Positions 33,760 through 46,544 of a DNA stretch of 64,000 bases are shown in pieces (within the stretch, counting starts at the first letter, position 1; every line of letters starts with the position of its first letter). The translations under genes were made by a program, and so were the position numbers. The stretch is from assembly GCA_949130485.1 (NCBI GenBank), contig OX422184.1, positions 3,347,204 through 3,411,203 of the forward strand. The letters run 5' to 3'. The DNA is from Agelas oroides. Its lineage: Eukaryota; Porifera; Demospongiae; Agelasida; Agelasidae. The notes under the pieces were generated by a model, which saw nothing but the letters and a program-made list of their open reading frames with translations, had not been told where the DNA came from and made no database searches.

Positions 33760-35470
33760 CTCCTGGAAGCATGCACATATCCCCTCTCTACACATGTTTT
33801 GCATCATACCACCATACTTTGGTTGTTGCAGTCTTCATCAGGTACTTTGTGTCAGCTGCTACCTTCTTATCACGGTAAGCTATCTAAACACGTGCTCAGT
33901 TGAGCTTCTGGCCAGGGAAGTACTTACTATGAAAATATTATAATCTAACAAAATGGCATATAGCGGCAAGCATAAGCGTGGAGTTACCTGAGAATTGCTG
34001 AGTAGTTTGAATTCTTGTAGAACGATAGGTGGTGAGTGGAATACGTAGCAATTGTTTTCTTTTGTTGTTTTTTTTTGCATTTGAATCGTTGTAATAGCTT
34101 CATCCATTATCGTGCTAGCATGGCTGAGAGAGAAGGAAAGAAAGAAAGAAGTCAGAAGATACACGATTTGCTTGTTTAGCGACTTGCCGGTCTGGTATTT
34201 TAGCGATGCTTTCCAAGTTAATGATCCTGTTGCTCATGGAAGCACTCGATAATGACTGATATGGCTCATAGAGGCCATTGACTAATCTAACGCAGATGTT
34301 TTGAGTGTGTCATTTGTGCACTTTTACTTTTGCCGCCATTTCTTTCGGGGCCATCCATATATATGGCATACTACCATACACCATGATACACTAAACCTAT
34401 AAGTAACGAGCAAAGTAACTGCACCCCAAGATGCTTATAAGAGGTAAAGTTTGCTGGTAGCCCACTGCTACTTAGCTACAAGACCTGAAGTAGGTTTTAG
34501 AGATCAGGATTTTGTGCTGCAAATTTTCCTGAAGTGGAAAGCCTTAGAGTTCAGAGTTTGTGGTTTCTTAAAAAAGCTTTACCTTCGAGGGAGGAGCCAG
34601 ACATTAGTTTATCAATTGTGAATAGCAAGGCATGCCTTCACCTCCTTTATACTCTGCACATTACTGTTATTGTGTTGCATAACCTATTGTAGCTGTTGAG
34701 TCAATTATAATTTTCGAATTTCCCCCCCCCCCCCCCTGTATGAAACTGACATTCAGACATTGATGTAAAACCCCCAGACGTCAACGTAACACTCAGACAT
34801 TGACATAGAGCTCAGAAGTTTAGACAGGTTGTTGGCCTGGGTGGTCACGTTCGGGTACTAGATAAGAAAGCCTTCAAGTGTCTGTATACTCGTTTTTCAA
34901 ATCTAATGGTGTACTACACACATAACACATCTTTCACTCACCCCCACACAGTGCACACTGCAAATCTTTCTGTGTTCGTAAATTTTCATTTTGAGTGCCT
35001 GATTTAAAACCACGGTACCTCACCCTTTGATTACACATTTTAAGAGAGTATAAAAATGATAAGTTGTGATTCTCCCCCCAGATGAACTGGCTATGACTTC
35101 AAACCTTCTGAACAACTCCTGAAAAAGTGTGTCAACCCAATTCAAGTTATATTGTGTTCTTTTCCTATGAGCACCGACGTAGCTGTCGCAGTTGTTTTCA
35201 CAACAGGGTCCCCCAGGTAGATCGATCATGAAACAAGGTCTTTCCGATTTTGTCCACCTGTCAGTCAGTTTGTCAGTCCGGTGAAAAATTTTGAAATCAG
35301 CACATTTACTGAGTTAAACAATTGCTGTACGCGGCAATGACTTGGCAATCTACTTGATAGAGACCAAAGCAGTTCACTCCTTGTATTTCCAGCTCATTTC
35401 TCCTTTTGATATGGTCAACCACCTGGATACGGTGGAGACCGGGCATATGCGGACTCCAAGCATGTGTTCG
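33760..35470. other. Intergenic, no gene recognised
   Basis: Only a poly-C run near 34723 and, at 35150-35240, a diverged copy of the kinase 3' flank (GAGCAC...GTAGCTGTCGCA...AACAGGGTCCCC). Confidence 0.4.
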
Positions 35471-35679
35471 TTACAATATAAGTGTTGCTGTATATGGTTT
35501 TGATGATGTTAAGTGAAAAGGATCTATATATACATACATGCCTGGCCTCCAGAAATCACTTGATATTTGTTTTAACAGGGGCTCACTACGTAACCATAAA
35601 TAATATGAATGGCAGTACAGTGGAAGTAACCCCTCCAATGTTACAAGGTTCTTTCCTTCATGAGAAGGAGCCTGGGTGG

Positions 35680-36645
35680 AAGGCTATGTACTAGTGTGAG
35701 TAGAACTACTGCGATCTACATCTAGAAGGCTATGTACTAGTGTGAGTAGAACTACTGCGATCTACATCTAGAAGGCTATGTACTAGTGTGAGTAGAACTA
35801 CTGCGATCTACATCTAGAAGGCTATGTACTAGTGTGAGTAGAACTACTGCGATCTACATCTAGAAGGCTATGTACTAGTGTGGGTAGAACTACTGCGATC
35901 TACATCTAGAAGGCTATGTACTAGTGTGAGTAGAACTACTGCGATCTACATCTAGAAGGCTATGTACTAGTGTGAGTAGAACTACTGCGATCTACATCTA
36001 GAAGGCTATGTACTAGTGTGTGTAGAACTACTGCGATCTACATCTAGAAGGCTATGTACTAGTGTGTGTAGAACTACTGCGATCTACATCTAGAAGGCTA
36101 TGTACTAGTGTGTGTAGAACTACTGCGATCTACATCTAGAAGGCTATGTACTAGTGTGTGTAGAACTACTGCGATCTACATCTAGAAGGCTATGTACTAG
36201 TGTGTGTAGAACTACTGCGATCTACATCTAGAAGGCTATGTACTAGTGTGTGTAGAACTACTGCGATCTACATCTAGAAGGCTATGTACTAGTGTGAGTA
36301 GAACTACTGCGATCTACATCTAGAAGGCTATGTACTAGTGTGTGTAGAACTACTGCGATCTACATCTAGAAGGCTATGTACTAGTGTGTGTAGAACTACT
36401 GCGATCTACATCTAGAAGGCTATGTACTAGTGTGTGTAGAACTACTGCGATCTACATCTAGAAGGCTATGTACTAGTGTGTGTAGAACTACTGCGATCTA
36501 CATCTAGAAGGCTATGTACTAGTGTGTGTAGAACTACTGCGATCTACATCTAGAAGGCTATGTACTAGTGTGAGTAGAACTACTGCGATCTACATCTAGA
36601 AGGCTATGTACTAGTGTGAGTAGAACTACTGCGATCTACATCTAG
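35680..36645. repeat. 46-bp minisatellite, 21 units
   Basis: 966 bp = 21 exact 46-bp units of the same repeat as 24003-24370. The variable base gives nine GAG-type, eleven GTG-type and one GGG-type unit. The types are clustered (units 8-13 and 15-19 are all GTG), suggesting amplification in blocks. Confidence 0.97.
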
Positions 36646-36747
36646 AATTCAGTGGTTCATCTGATGCTGAGCAGTGACCACACCTTAAACTGCTTTCTCG
36701 GCCTACAAATCTTTCACTACAGTTGTGTATTACAAAAAGAAAAGCTG

Positions 36748-36905
36748 TTCATGACATATTTCCATTAACGACAGTACGTTAGCATCTATATGCTATACAG
36801 TGATTTATATGGTTAGGGTGTGGTTAGGTTTGGGTTAGGGCTGGTATAAATACAGTATAGCATACGGATGCTAACGTACTGTTGTTAACGGCTTGTTTCA
36901 TGACA
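36748..36905. mobile_element. 140-bp MITE with 9-bp target duplication and empty site
   Basis: The element is 36757-36896. TTCATGACA is repeated on both sides (36748-36756, 36897-36905). The paralogous block at 24474-24482 has a single TTCATGACA and no insert. Inverted inner motif ACAGTACGTTAGCAT. The centre holds telomere-like GGTTAGGG/GGGTTAGGG motifs. Confidence 0.9.
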
Positions 36906-37282
36906 CCGATGACTTATCTCTCACACTTGCCCCACATATTTACAAGCTAGAGCTATGGTACTCCTATGCAGTTGTAAAATCTTTGCATGCCTGCTCTAAA
37001 CCAGCACTTGGTAAGCCTTAACCTTTGCTTACACAGTTAACCAACAATACCCTGTCCCCCATCCTGGACCCAGCTTCTACTGATTGTACTTACACAGCAA
37101 ACAGGTCTAAAAAATTATGGCAAATTTTGCTAACCGTGGTAGCTAGTGTGTTCTTCTTTTTCTGTGAGCACAGTAGCTGTCGCAAGTGTTTGAAATGTTC
37201 TCACAGTAGAGACAACAGGGTCCCCTGTCGACCGATCGATCATGAAATGAGGTCTTTCCTGCTTAATTGACCTAATAACATC

Positions 37283-37336
37283 TAGCCTCGTTCTCAGGCC
37301 CGTTAGGCTTTTCGAACGGGCCTGGGAACGAGGCTA
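37283..37336. mobile_element. TAGCCTCG-family MITE with 9-bp target duplication
   Basis: 54-bp hairpin flanked by identical AATAACATC (37274-37282 and 37337-37345). A 9-bp duplication fits Mutator-like transposases. Confidence 0.9.
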
Positions 37337-37710
37337 AATAACATCGCGGCCCATACGGTACGGAACGAGAGGCTGGGCGGAGAGGCGCGCGCTTAGAACA
37401 TGGCTCCGCGGGAAGCGAATCTTCAAATTGAAGGTTTGTCCATAGGACAAAAGCATGCAAAATTATTTGTTTGCCTTTAGTATTGTTTATTTGTTATTGT
37501 CCTGTCCACTCAACATTACAGGCAACACCAAACAGGTAATATTAATTTTTGTTATAAACCGGCAACACTCACAATGTTGTTTATTCATGCAACCTCAAAA
37601 ACTATAGCAAGCTAGCTAGCTACCAAGAGTAAAAAAAAAAACTCACTACATTAGTCATATCACGCACAATACTACACATGTAAAAACAAAAATAGTCAGA
37701 ATCAGGTGAA

Positions 37711-39019
37711 CTAGTTTGGTGGAAGTTTATTTAGTTCCGTCAGCACATGAGACATTGTTGGTCGGTTGTCAGGGTGCTCTTGTATGCAAGTTGTGATCAG
37801 GCCATGCATGAACACCCACCTGTCTCGAATCACTTGTATCATGCTAGGAAGCCTCTCCTCTAGTGGAAATTGTCCCATGGTCACTTCGCACAAGAGAATC
37901 CCATAGCTGTAGACGTCCACCTTTGCAGTCTGACGAATCCCAATCTCTCGCATGACTTCGGGAGCTGCGTACACAGCTGCACCTGGTCCTGTTGTTTTGG
38001 CCTCCATTGCAAGTTTTGCAGAGCCAAAATCTGAGAGCTTAGCTTTCCATTGGTTGTTGGGTTTAGCCTCTAAGAGAACATTGGCAGAGCTGACATCTCG
38101 GTGGATGATTTCACCGTGGTGGTGAAGGTGAAGGTAGTTGAGGGCTGAAGCAATGTCTCGGAAGATATTCAGCTTGCTGGAATCTTCAAGGAGGTTCCTC
38201 TCGTATGCCTTTCTAAGTGACATGTCGAGCAACTCTGTGACAACCAGGGGATCATTTTCTGTATCAATCACAGCAGCTATGAGCATTACAAGGTTGGGAT
38301 GTCGGATTTGTGCCATGATGTCAATTTCCTTGCGGATGATCATCAGAAAATACCGCTCTCTAATCATGTCATGGAGACATTTCACTGCTACCTGTTGCCC
38401 TCGAAATGTACCCTCCACGACAAATCCCCAGGCTCCGGTGCCAAGAATCTTCTGCATGTTGAGAGAGATTTCTTCTCGTGGGACCTCCCAGAATTTGCTC
38501 TGGTAGGACTGTTCGGACTGTAGTTGTGGAGCATTCCTCTGGACTTGCTTTCTAAGTGTAGCTATCTGCTGCCTCAAGCCCTCTTCTTCACTTTGTAAGC
38601 TCTGTATGAATCGATCTTTCTCAACTATCTGTTGCCTCAACCCTTCTCTCTCTGCTGATAGCTGTGACACCTGTATATGGAAAAAAAACAATAGCTACAC
38701 AGAACTGCCAGCACAATGCATCTAATATCAATTGTCACATGTGAAACATGTGCCAGAATTTTTAAAGCTGTCAGGAAACCTTCACATTGCACTTCACTTT
38801 CAAACGCATAGCTACCACACTTCCAGCCCAAAGGATGGGTTCCCCTTTCTTCCACATGATCTAAGGCTTCAGTAACTACTTACAATTCTGTCTAAAAACA
38901 AGATCTATATCAAACTCAAGACACTAATGAGGTTTAGCTGTAAAAGGTCCAGCTAATGTGCCCCCCCAAGTTTTCATAAATTGTTATATAAATTGCTCAC
39001 TACTCTATGTGTAGTTTCA

Positions 39020-39053
<34 letters not shown>

Positions 39054-42000
39054 AATCAAAAAGTCTTTCCTACGCCTATGATAATGGTTCCAGTGCTCAT
39101 GTTAATAACACACCTGATGCTTGTATCTGTCTCGTTCTTGTCGTAGGGATGCATTTTCTGACTCACAATGAAGTTTCTCCTCACTCATTATTTGTTGATC
39201 ACGTCTTTCAGCCTCAAAATCTTCCTGGAAGGCTTTCAACTACATAAGCACACAAAAAAAAATCTGGATGGAACAGTATCCTTACTTTCCACAATGAAAA
39301 CCCATCCGCTTATCTTATCTCAAATTTCGTACCCTCTCTCATGTTTTCATGCATGAAAGTGGTAAATTAAGTGACGCCATCATGCACTCTTGCTGGTAAT
39401 GAGGCTATAGCACAAAACAACTTTGTCAACAAGGCGACAGTGTCAATGTCAATTCGGTAACCTCCAGCAGATTTACGCAGCATCTTCAGATCCGCAAGTC
39501 AGGAATGGGCGCTTAAACCATTCAAGCACTTTTCGGCATGCAAGCCTCTATCCTCCCCCCCTCCCAATTTCCTTGCTTGAGCTGCAAACACCCATGGGCG
39601 CTTGCTCATGCAGGGCAATACAGTAAATGCTGGAGAAATTGCAACTTGATACAGTGCATGTTTATTACATACCTGAGAAGTAGCACTGCTGTCAATTTTC
39701 TGCACTGCATGAGGAAAACAGGGATGCAATATCACATACAGTAGGTATTGTTAGCTAAAGTATAGACCAGATGTAACACCTATGGATCAACTAATAATAT
39801 CTTATAGCCCCAGGATACTTGTATTAAGTAAGCCTGAGTATCTATCAGGCCTATACTGGAAAATATGGAATAATGGAGTAATGGAATACCAGAACAACGA
39901 AATAAAATAATTGCAATATGCATGTGCAGAGTATACTTGCACAAATGTCTTGCAAGCCACATCCTTTCACTGAGCTTCAGTCTTTGGCTGGCAATTGAAC
40001 TCTATCTATTTCTTTAGTGGGTTCAACTTACACCTAATATCACACCAACTGTCATACTAATGTTGGATGCGGCTCTGAAAGGCTAACCAATCAAACACTG
40101 TTGTGGGCTACAGATTGTTGCTGGGAAAATGATTTACATAGTGAGCAAGCCAATCAGTCCACTACTTAGGCAAGTCAGAACTGTCGAATACCTTACCACA
40201 AAGGTATTTGGATCGTAGGCGAGTAGGGTGAACTTTGAGAGGAGCTAGCTAGATACTAGTACAGCATGATTGATGAATCACTGTTACACTGTCTTCCTAA
40301 AAGCTTGATCACTTACCCAGTCACTGGTATGCAATGTAATGAGCACTAGTTCACTAGTGAATACTCGCCAGTGAGATTATGTATGTAGCTTACAACAGTG
40401 TTTAAAACCTCCAGATTAGATACTGGTCTCAGCAAGTATTCCAAATCCCACCCTCTCACGAGGAAAGGGTCTGGTGACTATTGAGTGCTTCCTTTGTTGT
40501 GCTAAGTCTTCATTTTTTTAACAAGCCTATGATGACATCTATAGACATACCACTACACTTCAAGAATTAAGAGATTATTGTTGGTGTGACTAAAAAATTG
40601 TTATTTTGGTTGAACAGTTGAAATGTGCAGAGATACTTCTGTGAGTTCTTGTATTCCCTAGAGCACTGTAGCTTCTGGGGGACAAGTACATATATATGTG
40701 GTATCATCTGTAAATGAATATTTGTAGTCCATGCTCTGGGGATTTTGCATTCCCTAAACATCTGTACCTTGGGAGTTTGGAAGACGTAACTAAGCAACAT
40801 TTGTGACTAACTCACAGTAGCTCACATGTTATTCACTTGCACAGCTGAAATAGCATTCTTTGGGTCATTTACTGTGAACAGGCATGGACTCAGTGGGATG
40901 TAGTTTAGTTTGACAATGTGCACATTCCATAAGAAAAGCTGATTCAACTCTCCATCAACCAATTTGAAATGAAAAAACATGAGCATATTTAAAGCACTTT
41001 AAGAAGAGACATTATGTTAAAGCCGGCTATAAGAAGCTACAGTGCTCTAGGGAATACAAGAACTCCTAACCAACACACAGAAGTATCTCTGCACATTTCA
41101 ACTGTTCATTGATGCAACTAAAATAACAAATTTTTGGTCACAACAACATAACCTCTTCTTATATATTCCATTGGCTAGCGTGCAACACTTGTGTGACGTT
41201 GCACTATTTCATTGGCTTGTTCAGAATCGAGATGCTGACTCGGTGCTACCAAGAAAGTGCTCAATGGTCACCAGACCCTTTTCCCACCATAATTATGTAT
41301 TGTATTTGGCTAAGTGAGGAGGAGTAGCATATGTATAGCCTCGTTCTCAGGCCTCTCCCACTTTTACCTTCTGTTTGCAATCACAATAATATACGGAAGT
41401 GGAAACAGGGAAGGCCTGGGAGACAGACGGACAACAATGACAGACGGACAATGACAACAGCGATGACAGACGGACACGACCGTGATCACTTTACCCCTTG
41501 CGGGTAATAATAGCTACAGGTATATGCTACAAAGCAGATCCATCACACGACAAAATATGAACATTTCTTGATCCACAGTAGTACTGTCAAAACTTTACAC
41601 CCCAGAATGCGAGAAAAGGGGTTCTCTCTAGAATGTCAACTTTCAAAATGCACCAACAATCAGTTAAGATGAATGGCACAATCAACTGCTAAGAAGCCTC
41701 ATCCAAACAACTATGAATTACACGTACCTAGGGAGATGCTTCATCATTGTGGGGCTAGCCTGAGGGAGCAGCACATGCAGCCATTTCTCCACTCAAGGCA
41801 GGTGCTATGGCTACACAGAACTGGACTGTGCTTCACACTTGAATGATCCCGTTGTTTATGAGCGTCATTCATGCATGGCCCTTACATGAAGCGAACCCAA
41901 CCTCCATGCATAAATTATTCCTGCCGTCTGTGCATGAGCAGCCTGCCTTGTCTGTCATGGTCGGTATAGTACGTTGCACAAACCAGAAGTTGCAATGTGT

Positions 42001-43519
42001 GCTTCATGTGAGACATCTTTGCTCCGGCTCTCTTTCACACCGACACTGCACTCTGGCAGTAGCCCTTTAAATGAGCGCAATAAATATTTCGTGAAGATTG
42101 AATCCACATGCACTTGAGCTCAGTCAAGAGCAACAGAATTTACAGCAAGTGGCTACAAGCAAGCCAGTAACTAAGCAACCAAGCAAATATACACATGCAC
42201 ATGCACATTGCAGCCACGCAAGTGTGAGGCTTGCTCAGGCTTGCCTCAATAAGAGCAAGCAGCCACTCTCCAACAGCTGGAGACTGGAGCTAGACAATTT
42301 GACCAAAGAGTGAAGCAGCTAGATCAAAGAGACTTTGGGAGTGGACATTCTGAGACCAACTTGCCTAAAACATAAGGTCAAACTGAACTTCCCAGTTCGA
42401 TCCCTAACAGTATGCAGTGTTTTTTCCCCCCCACTTCCTGTTTGACTGCTTACAGGCTCGCTTTCCTTGCAGATAATAGTTGATACGCAGCAGTGCTTTT
42501 AAGCCTGCAATAAAGGTTATGACATTGTGGTCAACTCATGTCTCCCTTGAACCTTGATGGTTAAACAGTTAAAGGTAAACTAGTACTGAACTCTCAGGTC
42601 ATCTTGGGGTGTGGTTTAGAGTTGAGCTTGAAACAAGTATATGCTTATAAAGTCAAATGAAACTGTACCCAAAAACATGGGCAAGTTCCCACATGCATAT
42701 AAACTGAACTCCCTCTATACCTGTTACATTTCTCACATGCTAAAATATATATACCCATTCCATTCCTAATTTTGCAGTGTTGGAAAGAGCCTGAAAAACA
42801 GACTGTACAGTTTTATTAGCCTCGTTCCCAGGCCCCGCCCAGCTTTTCCGTTTTATATATACATACATAGTTGGGTACAATGTTAGACTCTAGTAATCTA
42901 GCATCACAGGTCTTCAACAAGGGTATTGAAATATGTGCGTACCTGCTCTTGTGATTCTGACAGCTGTGCACCGACCGTAAACATCTGCTACAGCATACAG
43001 ATCGTATCCTTCTTGATAAACGCCTTGAGCTGCAACTCCCTGTGATGTGCCATTCACAAAGAAGGTGAGTACACCATCATGTGACACCCGCAGGCCCAAA
43101 CGGTCTCCTTCACGCAAATTTTCTAGTCTTGTAGAACTGTATTCCCTTTCTGTAGGACCCGAGTAGCCAACAAGCTTATTGAAGACTCGATGAGACGACC
43201 ACATGCAATAAAATTTGACATCAAGTGAATATTGTGGAATATCACTGTGCTTGATCTTGCTTCCTGCCTTGCACTGCATCACTCCCAGTTTGACTGTCCC
43301 ACTCCAGCTTGTCTTACAGGATGTTATCTCAACTTCAAATTCAGTTGTTCCACTTAGAACCTTGGCTCCATATGCTATACCACCATTGAATGTATCAGAG
43401 GGGTATATTCTCTCTGCCAGTAACCCATACTTTGAAAGCTTAATGTTGCGACCATGGACAGAATGAAATCCAAACTCAACGGCACTTCTGAGCACAAATG
43501 TGTCCTCAGATGACGCCAT
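37711..43519 (-). CDS. NHR-coiled coil-kinase gene C (lacks exon 3)
   Basis: Exons: 43519-42943, 39704-39673, 39239-39114 and 38670-37711, about 564 residues: NHR 1-192, an 11-residue linker, the UBAN-like segment, one heptad-repeat unit, kinase. The 42-nt exon 3 seen in A, B, D and E was not found between 39240 and 39672; its absence keeps the phase. Kinase motifs are complete (GTGAWGFV, VAVKCLHD, HRDVSSANVLL, DFGSAKL, AAPEV). Intron 1 is 3.2 kb and holds a foldback element (40445-41290). Closest relative by 3' flank is D, but the coiled coil, with a single unit, is closer to B. Confidence 0.75.
39114..39239 (-). CDS. Gene C exon 4: UBAN-like coiled coil
   Basis: 42 codons, same borders as siblings. 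Core AFQEDFEAERRDQQIMSEEK: Asp-Phe-x-x-Glu-Arg kept, but the distal Arg of the DRQ triplet is Gln, a possible weakening. Confidence 0.65.
40445..41290. mobile_element. Foldback element in intron 1 of gene C
   Basis: Imperfect inverted arms at 40445-40690 and 41030-41290. Shared pairs: GGGTCTGGTGAC, GTGCAGAGATACTTCTGTG, TATTCCCTAGAGCACTGTAG. A left-over central segment of about 340 bp has no ORF. Confidence 0.75.
41338..42942. other. Rest of gene C intron 1
   Basis: Contains a truncated TAGCCTCG-family end at 41338-41420 and another at 42818. No exon was recognised. Confidence 0.4.
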
Positions 43520-43739
43520 TGGTCACATTGGAGTCTTGCTTACTGTATTATACACAAAACCTGTAACAACACATTGTAACAATTAATGGCTAACATAGTA
43601 CTGAAAGACTAATATAGTAATAAGCGGTGTCTCAGTGACCATACATCATTCATAAAGATGCTAAAAATTACACTATAAAATTTTTTTAAAGCCTCTATTA
43701 GTTCTTAATTACACACACAACACTCCACGGCACACTATA

Positions 43740-44210
43740 CACTGTAAAAAATTGGAGGTTAATTTAACCCAGAAAAGGTCATCTCAGTTGCACTCTGGAT
43801 TCATCATTCAGTTTAAAATGGGTTACCTCAGTTGCAGGATCTATACCACCTCCCACTTTTACCACAGTGTAGGGTTACAGTGTTTGTGTACTCAAAAGTT
43901 CCAATATGGCATGAATAGTTGCATAAATACTGCCCAAAGGTTAGCCAATAGTACATGAATATTTTTCAGAGTCAATCCAATAATACATGAATATAGTGAG
44001 AGTTCCACCCCCTTTTGGCACAAACATGCAATAACAAATTGAATTTCATTTGCAACCCAATTCATTGTTTGCTAGAAACCTGCACTGGACAAGGGGTGTA
44101 ACCCTAAACCCTGGCAAAAGTAGGTGAGCCACTGCCTGGACCTAGATGAATCCAGACTGCAACTGAGATGACCTTTTCTGGGTTAAATCAACCTCCAATT
44201 TTTTACAGTG
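43740..44210. mobile_element. 471-bp TIR element, CACTGTAAAAAATTGGAGG ends
   Basis: Terminal inverted repeats of about 60 bp differ at only 2-3 positions. Both ends are flanked by TATA. No transposase inside. Young non-autonomous DNA transposon. Confidence 0.9.
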
Positions 44211-44619
44211 TATATACTGTATTTCTAGCCCGTTGCTGTGTGGTTGCTACACAATACAGTGTGCTGTATATTAGATAAAGCCTTGCATGTAATTTGTACC
44301 CTCTGATTGCTACTACAGGTAACTGAGTAGCTATATTAAAGCTAGCTAGACCACTAGTGCAACCGTCGAAAACTGACAGCCACATTCACAAATACACAGG
44401 CCACTGACATAGCAACACATTGAAGTGCGGGCTAGAAGCCAGTTATTATAGCCACACGTCCAGGTTTTAGTTGACATATAAGCAACACTGCATGGCCTTG
44501 GGCTGTGCCAGTGTGCCTATATATGTCTACTAAAGCCCTGTGAGCAGTTAATAACAGTACTATAGCTTGTATGCACTTACACAGGCAACTGCCAACTCAG
44601 GTCCTACTTCTATGACAGC

Positions 44620-45005
44620 TACCGTATTTCTTCGATCAGACGCCACGGCTACATTTTTTCCGCTGCATGCTCGTTTTTGTGCGGCTACTATTCGAGGGCG
44701 GCGTTTATTTCTTTGCAGACGGCTAGATATTAAAGGTACATACGAGCGATACAGTGACGACTGCTAGATGCTGTCAGCATACGCGCAGCCTCCCAGTCCT
44801 ACTGCCAACTGTGGAAACGAGTCGTTCAACACAAACAGCCCTAGCGCTAGCCCGATTCGCATACATGTGCGTGTTCCGATTGTGCGGCTACTATTCGAGG
44901 GCGGCGTCTATTTAAAGCTGAAATGCGGTATTAGTAAGTTACTAATACTTTGGTGAAATATCAGACCACCCTACTGTTACCGTATTTCTTTGAATAGACA
45001 TCGCA
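44620..45005. repeat. Repeat relic with CCGTATTTCTT ends
   Basis: CCGTATTTCTT occurs near 44622 and 44980 in the same orientation, and a 27-bp segment (GCGGCTACTATTCGAGGGCG core) is repeated at 44678-44704 and 44881-44907. Probably a rearranged transposon. Confidence 0.5.
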
Positions 45006-45178
45006 AGCAAGTATAATGGCTAGCGTACCTGAACCACAGTAGGGGCAATACTGATAGGCAACGTAATTCTGCATGAGGTTATATGCAAGAATACATACAA
45101 TAGCATGATGCTAATACATGGCATGTACCCTGTTTCACGACTATTTAACAAGTATGGCTACTACACAGTGTAGAGTAA

Positions 45179-45672
45179 CTACATAGCATTCCACTGCTTA
45201 GAACAAACTTGTAGGGCAAACTTCTGAACAGATTCTAGCATCTCTATGTCCTTCTTTAGATAAGGGTCCCAAGCCTGACACATATATTCGAGGTGAGGTC
45301 TGATGTTAGATACATAGAGTTGTAATAGGGTGGAAGTGTCTGCATCTTGATAAAACTGTCTATAAAGCATTCCGACCAGCTTCCTTGCTTTAGCACAGAT
45401 CATACCATGTACCCTGTTTCACGACTATTTAACAAGTATGGCTATTTTACACAACATACGTAAGTTTACAAACACAGTTAAAACAGACTTACTGAAACAG
45501 CAGTTTTAAAAGAATCATAATTTGCCAGAGCCAAGTTTGATGGCACTCTGTTCCATAGTTCCACAGTAGAAAGAGTATTTAAAACGAGTGAGTGTTTATG
45601 TTCCAGAGATCAAAAGGAGTTTCTCTTGGGGGAAAGCATTCCGACCAGCTTCCTTGCTTTAGTGCAGATCAT
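45179..45672 (-). mobile_element. Non-LTR retrotransposon reverse transcriptase relic
   Basis: Fragment 1 (45406-45179) encodes the end of a LINE reverse transcriptase domain: AKARKLVGMLYRQFYQD, RPHLEYMCQAWDPYLKK and a final VQKFALQVCSKQW. Fragment 2 (45672-45487) restarts with the same ARKLVGML piece, then jumps to the LINE C-terminus with VELWNRVPSNLALANY and a stop. The element was rearranged by internal deletion and duplication. Confidence 0.75.
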
Positions 45673-46212
45673 ACTTATAAAAGTGTCCAACATAACTTTT
45701 CCTAGTATATCATTGCTCGTGAAGTTTTCATGTGATATCATCACCCTAGACCCGTAGCTTCTACTGTTTGCACATACACAGCCCACAGATTTTCAAATTT
45801 TGCTAACCGTGGTAGCTATAGCGTGTTTTTCTTTTTCCATGAGCACTGTAGCTGTTGCAGATGTTTGAGCACAGTGAACGACCAGTCAATCTGTCATGAA
45901 ATGAGGTCTTTCCTGCTCAATTGGCCTAACATGGAACGAGAGGCTGGGAGGAGAGGCGTGTGCTTAGAACATGGCTCCCCGGTACATCTTCAACTGAACT
46001 CTTGTTCATAGGACAAAGCATGCAACATTATCTTGAGTATTGTTTATAATAAAACAGGTTATAAACAACACTATAAAATGTTGTTCATTCATGCAACCTC
46101 AAAAACTATAGCAAGCTAGCTAGCTACCAAGAGTAAAAAAAACCTCACTACATTAGTCATATCACGCACAATACTACACATGTAAGAACTAAAATAGTCG
46201 GAATTAGGTGAA

Positions 46213-46544
46213 CTAATTTGGTTGCAGTTCCGTCAGCACATGAGACATTGTCGGTCGGTTGTCAGGGTGTTCTTGTACGCAAGCAGTGATCAGGCCATGC
46301 ATGAACACCCACCTGTCTCGAATCGCTTGTATCATGCTAGGAAGCCTCTCCTCTAGTGGAAATTGTCCCATGGTCACTTCGCACAAGAGAATCCCATAGC
46401 TGTAGACGTCCACCTTCGCAGTCTGACGAATTCCTATCTCTCGCAGGACGTCAGGAGCTGCGTACACAGGTGCACCTGGTCCTGTCGTTTTGGCCTCCAC
46501 TGCAAGTTTTGCAGAGCCAAAATCTGAGAGCTTAGCTTTCCACT
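46213..46544 (-). pseudogene. NHR-kinase family fragment H (kinase C-lobe)
   Basis: Encodes the end of the kinase from LSDFGSAKL through the APE region (reads APDV) to the C-terminus ELQPN, slightly shortened. At 46544/46545 coding sequence stops in mid-exon and continues as sequence resembling the intron of gene F near 11715-11785. A deletion has joined exon 5 to an upstream intron. Its 3' flank matches those of C and D. Confidence 0.8.

Larger units (their letters stand above)
35600..37710. repeat. Segmental duplication: 3' flank block of gene C
   Basis: Colinear with 23935-25212 (3' flank of gene D): CCTCCAATGTTACAAGG lead-in, minisatellite, AATTCAGTGGTTCATCTGAT, the GTAGCTGTCGCAAGTGTTTG stretch and the 54-bp MITE. 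A third diverged copy is at 45700-46212. C and D therefore arose by duplication of a unit including this flank. Confidence 0.85.

Noticed and set aside
36812..36846. Telomere-like TTAGGG motifs
   Set aside because: Only a few degenerate units, inside a MITE; not a telomeric array.
37025..37270. ORF with CRKCLKCSHSRDNRVPCRPI, similar reading at 45823
   Set aside because: It lies in the duplicated 3' flank; frames are not conserved among the three copies (24700, 37100, 45800).
45179..45403. Functional reverse transcriptase gene
   Set aside because: Only the domain end and C-terminus remain, rearranged and frameshifted.
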